Shown here piece by piece: positions 1 through 6,726 of a stretch of DNA of 22,623 bases (the stretch's first letter is position 1; every line of letters begins with the position of its first letter). A program made the translations under genes and the position numbers. Source of the stretch: a virus; the IMG/VR virus record IMGVR_UViG_3300032242_002117, positions 1-22,623 of that record; one strand, written 5' to 3'. Under the pieces are notes generated by a model, which ran no database searches, had not been told where the DNA came from, and worked only from the letters and a program-made list of their open reading frames with translations.

Positions 1-45
1 ACTATTTACAAAGAAAAGTCGCTCCGAAAGAGGTAGCACCACCAC

Positions 46-486
46 ATGCCGCCGACACGATTCACGCCGGACCGCCGCGAGCAGCTACTGCAGCTTCTCG
101 AAGCTGGAAAACCAGTGGTCGCCGCTGCAGCCGACGTCGGCATCAGTCGAAACACAATCGGGTCATGGGTCAACCGCGGCAAGTCAGCGGAAGCACCCGC
201 CGACGTTCGCGAGTTCAGCTCCGAATATCGACGCATCGTCGATGCTCGACCAAAGGGACACAAACGCTTCGCGCCAGTTGCGGCGCTAAAAGAACACAAG
301 GCAGGGCGGCTGTCTGAAGATCAGCTACTGCAACTGCTTGAAGAGGCAGCGCAAAACTTGAACGTGCGTGCGATCGAGATCCTATTAGCGCGACAGGGAG
401 CGAACAGTGACGACAACGCAGACGAAAAGCCGCAGTCGCTCGGCGACGAACTCGCCGCATGGCGCGAACGCAAGAGCAGTCCGTGA
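46..486 (+). CDS. Terminase small subunit (putative)
   Basis: This 146-aa protein probably recognises the packaging site on phage DNA and recruits the large terminase. Residues about 6-45 form a helix-turn-helix resembling those of phage small terminases (LLEAGKPVVAAAADVGIS followed by a recognition helix with N and W residues). The rest is helical and charged, with a leucine-rich stretch (about residues 90-115) that could oligomerise. It lies directly before the large terminase, which is the usual order. A purine-rich AAAGAGG at 27-33 precedes the ATG with a somewhat long 12-nt spacer. Its last 80 nt also encode the start of the next gene in another frame. The function rests on the HTH plus position; the family is divergent, so another DNA-binding role is possible. 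Confidence 0.8.
   Translation: MPPTRFTPDRREQLLQLLEAGKPVVAAAADVGISRNTIGSWVNRGKSAEAPADVREFSSEYRRIVDARPKGHKRFAPVAALKEHKAGRLSEDQLLQLLEEAAQNLNVRAIEILLARQGANSDDNADEKPQSLGDELAAWRERKSSP
394..399 (+). promoter_or_regulatory. Ribosome-binding site deciding the GTG start of terminase large subunit
   Basis: AGGGAG lies 7 nt before GTG 407, inside the small terminase gene. No ATG or GTG in that frame follows before the Walker A motif, so this site supports the long overlapping start. Confidence 0.6.
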
Positions 487-1888
487 AGAGCTGGAAGCAT
501 TTGGCGCTTTTTGTCGCGCATATCTCGTCACCGAAAACGGCGGCGCACTGATTCTCGAAGATTGGCAGCGGCAAGTTTTGGCCGATCATTTCGACAACAC
601 AGTCGAAGAGGTCGTCCTACTTCCAAAAGGGCAGGGAAAGACAACGCTTTTCGCAGCGCTCAGTCTGTGGTCACTGTTGACCACGTCGGACGCTCGAATC
701 TATCTAGCTGCAGCTTCAAGAGATCAGGCGTCGCTCATGTACCAGCACGCGCTCGGATTCGTCGACCGGCAACCAAAACTGCAAGAACTGATCGCGACTC
801 GACCCGGTTATCGCGAGCTGCGCAACCGCTCAGACAGCGGGTTTTTGCGCACAGTCAGCGCGGACAGCAACACGAACGACGGCACCGGCGCGACGCTCGT
901 TTGCGTCGATGAGTATCACCGCCACAAGACCACGGATCTGGTCGCAGTGTTTCGAGATGGACTTGGCAAGCGCGGCGGAAAGATGGTGACGATCTCAACG
1001 GCTGGAGCAAACAGTCGCACTCCGCTGGGGCAGGTTCGCGAACGCGCTCATCTGTTGGAAGATCAGAGCCGCGACGATTTTCATTTTCGCGCAGTGTCAC
1101 CAGACGGATCGTTTCGGTATCACGAATGGGCGGTCCCGGACGGAGAGGACGTCGACTCGATCGAGGTCGTCAAGCGCGCGAATCCGTCGAGTTTCGTAAC
1201 GGTCGAAGAGCTGCGCAGACGTTATGAATCGCCGTCGATGCACCGACGCGAATGGTTGCGCTACGCAGCGAACCAGTGGGTCGGCGCGCTTGAGGACGCA
1301 TGGCTGGAGCCGGGCCGCTGGGCTACACTTGCGGACCCGGAGATGGTCATTCCGGACGGCGCGGAAGTGTATCTCGGCGTCGACATCGGGTTGCGACACG
1401 ACACGTCAGCAGTTGCGGTCGTGCATCAGTTGTCGGACGGTCGCTTCGCGGTTGAAGGGACCGTGTTCGAACCACCGGCGGAAGGTGATCTCGACCTGTC
1501 AAAAGTCGAGCAGCACATTATCGGTTTGGCTGATCGCTATTCGGTTCAGTCGCTCACGTATGACCGCTGGGGATTTGCGCGTTCGGCGCAGTACCTAAGC
1601 GACATGGGTTTGCTGTGCCTAGATATGCCAATGACGAATGAGCGCACAGTGCCTGCGTGCGCTCGACTGCTTGAAGCAGTCAACCGCGCCGAGCTGGTGC
1701 ATAACGGAGATCCAGTCTTGACGGCGCACGTCGAAGCTGGAGCGATTCGCGAAACGGAACGTGGCTGGCGAATCTCAAAGGGAAAGACCGCACAGCAGGG
1801 CGGAAAAATCGACCTGCTTATGGCTTTGCTGTTGGCGCACACGACCGCCAGCGCAAGTAATCCGACAATCGCTATCGAATGGATATAG
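407..1888 (+). CDS. Terminase large subunit
   Basis: This is the ATPase and nuclease that pumps phage DNA into the prohead and cuts the concatemer. It has 493 aa, a normal length. The N-terminal ATPase has Walker A at residues 73-80 (PKGQGKTT) and Walker B ending in D168-E169 (LVCVDE). The C-terminal RNase-H-like nuclease carries the expected acidic triad: D326 in YLGVDIGLRHD, D386 in LTYDRWGF and D469 in KIDLLMALL. The start is GTG 407, preceded by AGGGAG; no later ATG or GTG in frame precedes the Walker A motif. It therefore overlaps the small subunit by 80 nt. All catalytic residues look intact, so the packaging motor should be functional. Confidence 0.96.
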   Translation: MTTTQTKSRSRSATNSPHGANARAVREELEAFGAFCRAYLVTENGGALILEDWQRQVLADHFDNTVEEVVLLPKGQGKTTLFAALSLWSLLTTSDARIYLAAASRDQASLMYQHALGFVDRQPKLQELIATRPGYRELRNRSDSGFLRTVSADSNTNDGTGATLVCVDEYHRHKTTDLVAVFRDGLGKRGGKMVTISTAGANSRTPLGQVRERAHLLEDQSRDDFHFRAVSPDGSFRYHEWAVPDGEDVDSIEVVKRANPSSFVTVEELRRRYESPSMHRREWLRYAANQWVGALEDAWLEPGRWATLADPEMVIPDGAEVYLGVDIGLRHDTSAVAVVHQLSDGRFAVEGTVFEPPAEGDLDLSKVEQHIIGLADRYSVQSLTYDRWGFARSAQYLSDMGLLCLDMPMTNERTVPACARLLEAVNRAELVHNGDPVLTAHVEAGAIRETERGWRISKGKTAQQGGKIDLLMALLLAHTTASASNPTIAIEWI

Positions 1889-1892
1889 ACGC

Positions 1893-2099
1893 ATGAGACT
1901 TCGCAAACGGCGCGTCCGACTGCATTTCAAAGACAGGTCGCCATCACTCGACGGCATTCTTACCGGCACTGTCGACGGTCATTTCATCATCAGAGCAGCA
2001 GTGCTAATCAACGGCAGCGAAGACGTCGTCACTCTCGATGGTGACGTCGAAGTGCCACGCCGAAACGTCCTATTTCTGCAGCGGCTCGGCGACCAGTGA
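1893..2099 (+). CDS. Small conserved-type protein between terminase and portal
   Basis: A 68-aa basic, beta-rich protein of unknown function, starting MRLRKRRVRLHFKD and ending in a hydrophobic VLFLQRL strand. I chose ATG 1893, 4 nt after the terminase stop, because longer starts in this frame lie inside the terminase gene. Its TGA overlaps the portal's GTG (GTGA, 2096-2099), which suggests translational coupling. From memory, small proteins of this kind occur at this position in some actinobacterial siphoviruses, but I cannot assign a role. Absence of cysteines, signal peptide or membrane segment points to a cytoplasmic or virion-assembly protein. Confidence 0.7.
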   Translation: MRLRKRRVRLHFKDRSPSLDGILTGTVDGHFIIRAAVLINGSEDVVTLDGDVEVPRRNVLFLQRLGDQ

Positions 2100-3424
2100 T
2101 CGTTCGAACCAACAACTCAAACCGCGAGCTACGCGACCTGTTTTCAGGATCTGACCGCATCCCGCGTCCGAGCGAAGCAGCCGGAGCGTGGGCGTACAGC
2201 GGTCGGATCGTGAACTTCGAAAGCGCGTCAGGACTGCCCGCGGTTATGGCTGCTATTCGATTGATCGCGGACACTGCAGCCAGTTTGCCGCTGTGCGTTT
2301 ACACACCAGCAGCGGACGGTTCACTGGTACGCGCGGATCAACTGCCGGTCGCGAACATTCTCGCGCGCGAACCAAACGAACAGCAGTCCGCATTTCAGGT
2401 CTGGAGTTTCGTTTTTTCATCGATGCTCGGCTGGGGCGGCGCGTACCTGTTGAAAGCCAAATCACAAGGTCGAGTCGTCGCTCTCTATCCGATCGATCCG
2501 TCGCGCGTAACGCCGCGCGTCGAAAATGGCGAACTTGTTTTCTACGTTCGAAACGTCACAAATCCCGGCGACCAATCATCGCGTCCACTGACCGGCGACG
2601 GACAAAAGAAACTTACGTCAAGCGACGTCCTATACGTTCCCGGTCAACTGTTGAACGATCCGTTTATCGGCGTGACACCGATCGCGATTCACAGGCACGC
2701 AATCGGAAACGCTCTTGCACAGCAAGAGTTTGCCGGTCGCTATTACTCAAACGACGGCAGTCCCGGCGGAATCATCAGCGTTCCGTCACAGCTCACGAAG
2801 GAAAAGCGCGAAGAGCTACGCGAAGCGTTCGAAGCTCGACACCGCGGCACGACTGCAGCACATCGCGTCGGCGTGCTGACCGGTGGCGCAACTTATGACA
2901 CAGTCCCGATCAACCTGCGCGACGCAGCGTTCATCGAATCGATGCACGCACACGCACAAGACGTCGCCAGAATGTTCGGCATTCCTGCAGGAATGCTTGA
3001 CGCTGCAGACTTCAACCATGCGTCGACGCCGGAACAGGACATGATTCGTTTTCGACTGCGACTCATCCCGTGGCTGCGCAGAGTCGAAAGCGCACTCGAA
3101 ACTGACACGGACCTATTTCCCGACGTTGACGTTCCCGGAATGCCCGACGCAGATCCAGTCGTCCGGTTCGATCCGAACGAACTGGTCCGCGCCGATCTCG
3201 AAAAGCGTTTCAGTGCGTACACGTCCGCTCGACAGGGCGGCTGGATGTCAGCAAACGAAATCCGAGCGCAGGAAAACCTTCCACCAGTGGACGGCGGCGA
3301 TCATATTCAAGTGACGCCGGTCGGTGGCGCACCGAATCCCACTGGAGCAGCCAGCACAAACCTAGACGTCATCGACGAATCAGACAACACGCTCGACGCC
3401 ACGGACGTCGCAGGCACCTACTAG
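2096..3424 (+). CDS. Portal protein (HK97-type)
   Basis: This 442-aa protein should form the ring at the special capsid vertex through which DNA enters and leaves. It has the layout of the HK97-like portal family: an N-terminal wing beginning with ASGLPAVMAAIRLIADTAASL, a central region with FVFSSMLGWGGAYLL and an IDPSRVTP strand, and the C-terminal clip/crown. The IPAGMLD...STPEQDMIRFRLRLIPWLRRVESAL segment is typical of the stem and clip helices. It starts with GTG overlapping the previous stop by 4 nt and ends 2 nt before the protease gene. Length, motifs and gene order (terminase, portal, protease, capsid) all agree. Confidence 0.95.
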   Translation: MIVRTNNSNRELRDLFSGSDRIPRPSEAAGAWAYSGRIVNFESASGLPAVMAAIRLIADTAASLPLCVYTPAADGSLVRADQLPVANILAREPNEQQSAFQVWSFVFSSMLGWGGAYLLKAKSQGRVVALYPIDPSRVTPRVENGELVFYVRNVTNPGDQSSRPLTGDGQKKLTSSDVLYVPGQLLNDPFIGVTPIAIHRHAIGNALAQQEFAGRYYSNDGSPGGIISVPSQLTKEKREELREAFEARHRGTTAAHRVGVLTGGATYDTVPINLRDAAFIESMHAHAQDVARMFGIPAGMLDAADFNHASTPEQDMIRFRLRLIPWLRRVESALETDTDLFPDVDVPGMPDADPVVRFDPNELVRADLEKRFSAYTSARQGGWMSANEIRAQENLPPVDGGDHIQVTPVGGAPNPTGAASTNLDVIDESDNTLDATDVAGTY

Positions 3425-3426
3425 AC

Positions 3427-4722
3427 ATGACGTCTTCAAATGTAAAAAGTTACGACGCGCCAGCATTGATTGTGTTGATCGGCGCGCCGGGAGCAGGAAA
3501 AACCACTTGGTTACGTGAACATCTTTCATCAGCGCAGCGCGTTGATCTAGAAATCCTGCGACGCGAACCGACAACCGATCCGGTTCAAACCGTAAAAACT
3601 GCAATAGAGGAAACTTGCAAGCATTTGCGCGCCGGACGTCTTGTCGGATTTGATTCGACGGCAATCAATCCCGCGATGCGAGAGCGTTTGCGCACCGCAG
3701 CCGAAGCGAACGGCGTTCCAGTTCACGCAATCATTTTCAATCCACCACTGGAACTGTTACTCGATGCACAAATGGAACGCGAACACCCGGTACCCGGCGA
3801 GCGCGTGAAGCAGTTGCACTCGCAATTGCAAGATCAGCTCGAAACAATTTACGCCGAATCTTGGGCATCGATTCGCACTGTTACGCGCACCGGCAAGCGA
3901 TCTAATCATTTTCCACAACCGACACGAGAGCGAAAAATGCTTGAATCACGCAGGACCGTAATCAACGAACGCGAGCTGCTGTGCGCGGACTTGACCAGTA
4001 TCGAGATCCGCGACAGCGGAAACAGCGACTACTTCACGGTCGCCGGACACGCCGCGATTTTCGGAGACGTCGCCGACCTCGGCGCATTTCGCGAAAAGCT
4101 CATGCCGGGATCATTCCGCTCAGCAATCGACACAAGCCTCGTGCATCTGCTTTGGAATCACGACGCAAACTTCCCGCTCGCCAGCACGGACAGCGGAACA
4201 CTCGACCTCGCCGAAGACGACCTCGGACTGCGCGTCTGGGCGCGCGTCCCGAAAGCACTGTCCTACGCTCCCGACCTGCGCACACTCATGGAAACCGGCA
4301 TCGCTCGCGGAATGAGTTTTGCTTTTACGCTGCCGACCGACGGCAGTGGCGAAACATGGTCACGATCCGACATTGAAGGCGACGCGCCACTGCGCACGAT
4401 TACGCGCGTGGAAGCTCTCTACGACGTGAGCTGCGTCACGCGCGGCGCGTACAGCGCACCTAGCTTCGCGATGCGCTCCGCTCTCGATTCAGCAATCGAG
4501 CGCGGCGATCTTCAGTCCACAGACTTTTCATCCGATGTCGCGCAGGCCGATCCTGCGGGCATCACCGACCATGTCGCGCAGGCCGATCCTGCGGGCGAAG
4601 GTGACGTCGCCATCACTAGTGATGGGGCATCGCAACTGCGGGCAAGTCAGCTCGCCGCACTGCAAACGACCGCAGCGATTCGTCGCCGCGTCGCCACAGC
4701 GCGTTTACAGACCAATCGCTGA
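3427..4722 (+). CDS. P-loop kinase-like domain fused to HK97 prohead protease
   Basis: This 431-aa protein has two parts. Residues 1 to about 155 resemble the polynucleotide-kinase/AAA_33 group: Walker A at 19-27 (GAPGAGKTT), an FDST segment (D76) like the acidic motif of that group, then RERLRTAAEANGVPVHAIIFN. Residues about 170-370 are a capsid maturation protease (peptidase U35): LLWNHD with H245 as candidate catalytic His, and RGMSFAF with S297 as candidate nucleophile. The protease would trim the capsid protein's N-terminal scaffold domain. The tail is low-complexity and contains an exact duplication. An in-frame ATG at 3937 (M171) with GAGAG at 3926-3930 could give a separate 261-aa protease. 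The kinase substrate is unknown. The fusion is seen directly; its benefit is inference. Confidence 0.9.
   Translation: MTSSNVKSYDAPALIVLIGAPGAGKTTWLREHLSSAQRVDLEILRREPTTDPVQTVKTAIEETCKHLRAGRLVGFDSTAINPAMRERLRTAAEANGVPVHAIIFNPPLELLLDAQMEREHPVPGERVKQLHSQLQDQLETIYAESWASIRTVTRTGKRSNHFPQPTRERKMLESRRTVINERELLCADLTSIEIRDSGNSDYFTVAGHAAIFGDVADLGAFREKLMPGSFRSAIDTSLVHLLWNHDANFPLASTDSGTLDLAEDDLGLRVWARVPKALSYAPDLRTLMETGIARGMSFAFTLPTDGSGETWSRSDIEGDAPLRTITRVEALYDVSCVTRGAYSAPSFAMRSALDSAIERGDLQSTDFSSDVAQADPAGITDHVAQADPAGEGDVAITSDGASQLRASQLAALQTTAAIRRRVATARLQTNR
3926..3939 (+). promoter_or_regulatory. Possible internal translation start for the stand-alone protease
   Basis: GAGAG at 3926-3930 lies 6 nt before in-frame ATG 3937-3939, exactly at the junction between the kinase-like and protease domains. 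The predicted short product is 261 aa, which is complete for a prohead protease. The ribosome-site match is partial, so this is a candidate only. Confidence 0.35.
4535..4596 (+). repeat. Two exact 26-bp direct repeats in the protease gene
   Basis: Copies at 4535-4560 and 4571-4596 are identical and spaced 36 bp start to start, keeping the reading frame. Each encodes VAQADPAG, in the low-complexity tail after the protease domain. This looks like a recent in-frame tandem duplication, possibly of a linker or a cleavage or interaction motif. Confidence 0.9.
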
Positions 4723-4733
4723 CAAAACTGTCA
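4720..4733 (+). other. Small hairpin at the protease stop codon
   Basis: TGACA-AAAC-TGTCA forms a 5-bp stem starting on the protease TGA. It sits 23 nt before AGAGG (4756-4760), the ribosome-binding site of the capsid gene. It is too short to be a terminator; it might affect mRNA processing or be chance. Confidence 0.3.
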
Positions 4734-4769
4734 GTCAATCAACCCCACAAGAGAAAGAGGTCCGGCATC

Positions 4770-6356
4770 ATGCCAGACGTTCATTCGCTCGAAGCGTCCG
4801 TTCGTGACGCATTTGACGCGCTCGAAGAGGCAAACGACGCGATTCAGTCCGCTGATTCCGCCGACGATTCAGTCGACGTAGAGGCACTGGAAGCAGCATT
4901 CGCCGACGCCGAGCGCAACCACCAGTCCGCAATCGAGAAGCTGGAGCGCGCACGTCGCGTCGAAGAGGCTCGATCAGCACTTCCAGTCGCTCCCGCCGAG
5001 GATGACGTCGCAGACGTTCCGGCAAAGCGCGCGTCAGTCAGCGTCGGAAATGAGCCGCTCGTCTACCGCAGCGTCAACGAAGGCGGTACGACATCGTTTT
5101 TCGCTGACGTGTACGCCAGCAGAAAGGGCGACCCGGCAGCAGCCGAGCGTCTCGACCGCCATTCGCGTCAGGCAGCCGAGCTGCGCGTCAACCCGAACAG
5201 CACCGACGGTACCGGTGGAGATTTCGTCTTCCCTGTGTATCTGATGGCTCAGTGGCTGAAGCTCGCTCGCGCCGGTCGTCCGTTCGCGAACGCCGTCAAC
5301 CAGCAGCAGCTCCCGCTCGGAACTGACTCAATCAACCTGCCCGGTATTTCAGCCGGTGCCACGGTTGCGAAGCAGACCGATGGAGCATCTGTCAGCTCGA
5401 CCGACATCACGACCAAGACCGTTACCATTCCGGTCAACACTGCTGCCGGTCAGCAGGATTTCTCGCGCCAGCTTTTCGATCGTACGATCGCCGCTGGAAT
5501 GGGAATCGATCAGGTCATCTTCGACGATCTGGCGCGCGCATACGCGACCACGATCGACGCAGCTTGCTTGGCCGGTACCGGCACAAACGAGGCGACTGGC
5601 ATTCTGAATACGTCCGGTCTACTCACGTCGACCTACACTGCAGGTACGCCGACTCTTGGCGGACTGTACGCAAAGATCGCCGATGCGATTCAGCAGATCC
5701 ACGCGACGCGATTCCTCCCACCGACCGCGATTGTGATGCACCCACGGCGCTGGGCGTTTGCTCTGTCAGCGCTCGACGGTTCAAACCGTCCGCTCATCGT
5801 GCCGCAGGCCGGTGGAAATCAGTCCATCAACGCTGAAGGCGCGCTCTCGCAGGTCGCGTCCGAAAACATTGTCGGATCGATTCAAGGACTGCCAGTCATT
5901 GTCGACTCGTCAATCCCGACCAACAACTACGGAACGAACCTGCAGGCAGTGACGACCACAAGTGCAAGCTCCAGCAGCTCGACGACTCTTGCAGTCACGA
6001 GCGGAACCGGCATCGTCAACGGCATGACCGCAGTTGGAACCGGCATCCCTGCCGGAACCACTGTCTCATCCGGTGGCGGAACCACGTCGCTTACGCTCAG
6101 CGCAAGCGCAACCGTCGCAAGCGGCGCGACCGTCACGTTCGGCGGCGGACAGGACACGGTCCTCGTTACTCGCTTGGAGGATCTGTACCTGTACGAAGAC
6201 GGCGCACCTCGTCTGCGCATCTTCGAAGAGACGCTGTCCGGTACTCTCCAGATCCGCGCTCAGGTCTACGGCTACTACGGTTTCACCGCCGCGCGCTACG
6301 CCGCAGCATCAGCCAAGATCAACGGAACCGGTCTAGCGGCTCCGACGTTCACCTGA
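4770..6356 (+). CDS. Major capsid protein (HK97 fold) with N-terminal scaffold domain and inserted module
   Basis: This 528-aa protein builds the icosahedral head. Residues 1 to about 100 are acidic and helical (ALEEANDAIQ..., AIEKLERARRVEEA), fitting a delta-type scaffold domain removed by the upstream protease; no separate scaffold gene is present. The HK97-fold core follows, with GGDFVFPVYLM, AQQDFSRQLFDR-type and TAIVMHPRRWAF segments, and ends with LYLYEDGAPRLRIFEE...QVYGYYGFTAARY. Between IPTNNYG and the QDTVLV strand an extra stretch (about 393-460) interrupts the core. It is a Ser/Thr/Gly-rich beta module nearly matching one in the major tail protein. AGAGG 9 nt before the ATG supports the start. 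Function is secure; the insert's role is inferred as surface display. Confidence 0.96.
   Translation: MPDVHSLEASVRDAFDALEEANDAIQSADSADDSVDVEALEAAFADAERNHQSAIEKLERARRVEEARSALPVAPAEDDVADVPAKRASVSVGNEPLVYRSVNEGGTTSFFADVYASRKGDPAAAERLDRHSRQAAELRVNPNSTDGTGGDFVFPVYLMAQWLKLARAGRPFANAVNQQQLPLGTDSINLPGISAGATVAKQTDGASVSSTDITTKTVTIPVNTAAGQQDFSRQLFDRTIAAGMGIDQVIFDDLARAYATTIDAACLAGTGTNEATGILNTSGLLTSTYTAGTPTLGGLYAKIADAIQQIHATRFLPPTAIVMHPRRWAFALSALDGSNRPLIVPQAGGNQSINAEGALSQVASENIVGSIQGLPVIVDSSIPTNNYGTNLQAVTTTSASSSSSTTLAVTSGTGIVNGMTAVGTGIPAGTTVSSGGGTTSLTLSASATVASGATVTFGGGQDTVLVTRLEDLYLYEDGAPRLRIFEETLSGTLQIRAQVYGYYGFTAARYAAASAKINGTGLAAPTFT
5982..6149 (+). repeat. Shared beta-rich module, capsid copy (residues 405-460)
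   Basis: This 56-residue stretch aligns without gaps to residues 124-179 of the major tail protein, with 37 of 56 identities by hand count. Shared landmarks are TSGTG, a GTG-I/V-P turn, SGGGTTSLTLS and VASGAT. It is preceded by a Ser/Thr-rich linker in both proteins. The pattern resembles a repeat type common in phage structural proteins; its fold is not established here. Confidence 0.85.
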
Positions 6357-6364
6357 TTCAAGTT

Positions 6365-6385
6365 TCTAGTCGTAACGCGACTAGA
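6365..6385 (+). other. Hairpin 1 after capsid gene
   Basis: TCTAGTCG-TAACG-CGACTAGA is a perfect 8-bp stem with a 5-nt loop, beginning 8 nt after the capsid stop codon. It lacks a following T run, so it could protect or process mRNA rather than terminate transcription. Confidence 0.6.
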
Positions 6386-6387
6386 TA

Positions 6388-6413
6388 TTCGCCGACACTC
6401 CCTGTGCGGCGAA
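6388..6413 (+). other. Hairpin 2 after capsid gene
   Basis: TTCGCCG (6388-6394) pairs with CGGCGAA (6407-6413). An inner CAC/GTG pairing across one bulged base can extend it. It is the second member of a three-hairpin cluster in the 142-nt gap after the capsid gene. Confidence 0.55.
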
Positions 6414-6420
6414 AGGGAAA

Positions 6421-6470
6421 CCCGCTGCTGCGTTCGTCATGGTGCGCAGCAGCGGGCGACCCGTTCTTTC
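6421..6470 (+). terminator. Hairpin 3, possible partial terminator or attenuator
   Basis: CCCGCTGCTGCG (6421-6432) pairs perfectly with CGCAGCAGCGGG (6445-6456), a 12-bp GC-rich stem with a 12-nt loop. The last bases of its 3' arm can instead pair in CGGG-CGA-CCCG (6453-6463), which is followed by TTCTTTC. These two structures exclude each other, as in attenuators. Tail genes downstream must still be expressed, so I infer partial termination that keeps capsid mRNA more abundant. Confidence 0.5.
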
Positions 6471-6498
6471 ATCTCTTCAACTCAAAACCGGAGACACA

Positions 6499-6717
6499 AT
6501 GCCCGAAGATCTCGACACTCATCTAGCGTCGGAATACGTCGACGCGCTCATTCGCGAACGCGATCAATACGTGCGCGCTGGACTAGATGACCGTGTAGCG
6601 GAAGTTGACGCCGTACTTGCACAGATTGGCGCTAGCGTCGAAGCACCCGCAAAGACCGCGTCAAAGCGCGCCGCATCAGCAAAGCCCGCAAAGGCTCCCG
6701 CGAAGACCGAAAAGTAG
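6499..6717 (+). CDS. Small Lys/Ala-tailed protein after capsid gene
   Basis: A 72-aa protein of unknown function. The N-terminal half is helical and charged (EYVDALIRERDQYVRAGLDDRVAEVDAVLAQIG). The C-terminal 25 residues are almost only Ala, Lys, Pro, Ser and Thr (KRAASAKPAKAPAK), a flexible basic tail of a kind that binds nucleic acid or acidic surfaces. I chose ATG 6499 with GGAG at 6490-6493; a longer start at 6439 would run through the hairpin arm. Small proteins like this occur between capsid and connector genes in some actinobacterial phages, as I recall, without an assigned function. Confidence 0.75.
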   Translation: MPEDLDTHLASEYVDALIRERDQYVRAGLDDRVAEVDAVLAQIGASVEAPAKTASKRAASAKPAKAPAKTEK

Positions 6718-6726
6718 GTCGCGGTC

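Noticed and set aside
1761-1892. Extended N-terminus of the 68-aa protein starting inside the terminase gene
   Set aside because: It would overlap the terminase by more than 120 nt with low-quality shadow sequence; ATG 1893 fits gene spacing and portal coupling.
4535-4596. Possible CRISPR-like or attachment-site repeat
   Set aside because: Only two copies, in frame within a coding region and 10 bp apart end to start; no array, no integrase nearby.
5477-5490. 14-bp perfect palindrome CGATCGTACGATCG
   Set aside because: It lies in the middle of the capsid gene in sequence rich in CGATCG-like words; most likely a coding coincidence.
6439-6498. Longer start of the small protein after the capsid gene
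   Set aside because: ATG 6439 lies in the loop of the 12-bp hairpin without a usable ribosome-binding site; ATG 6499 has GGAG upstream.
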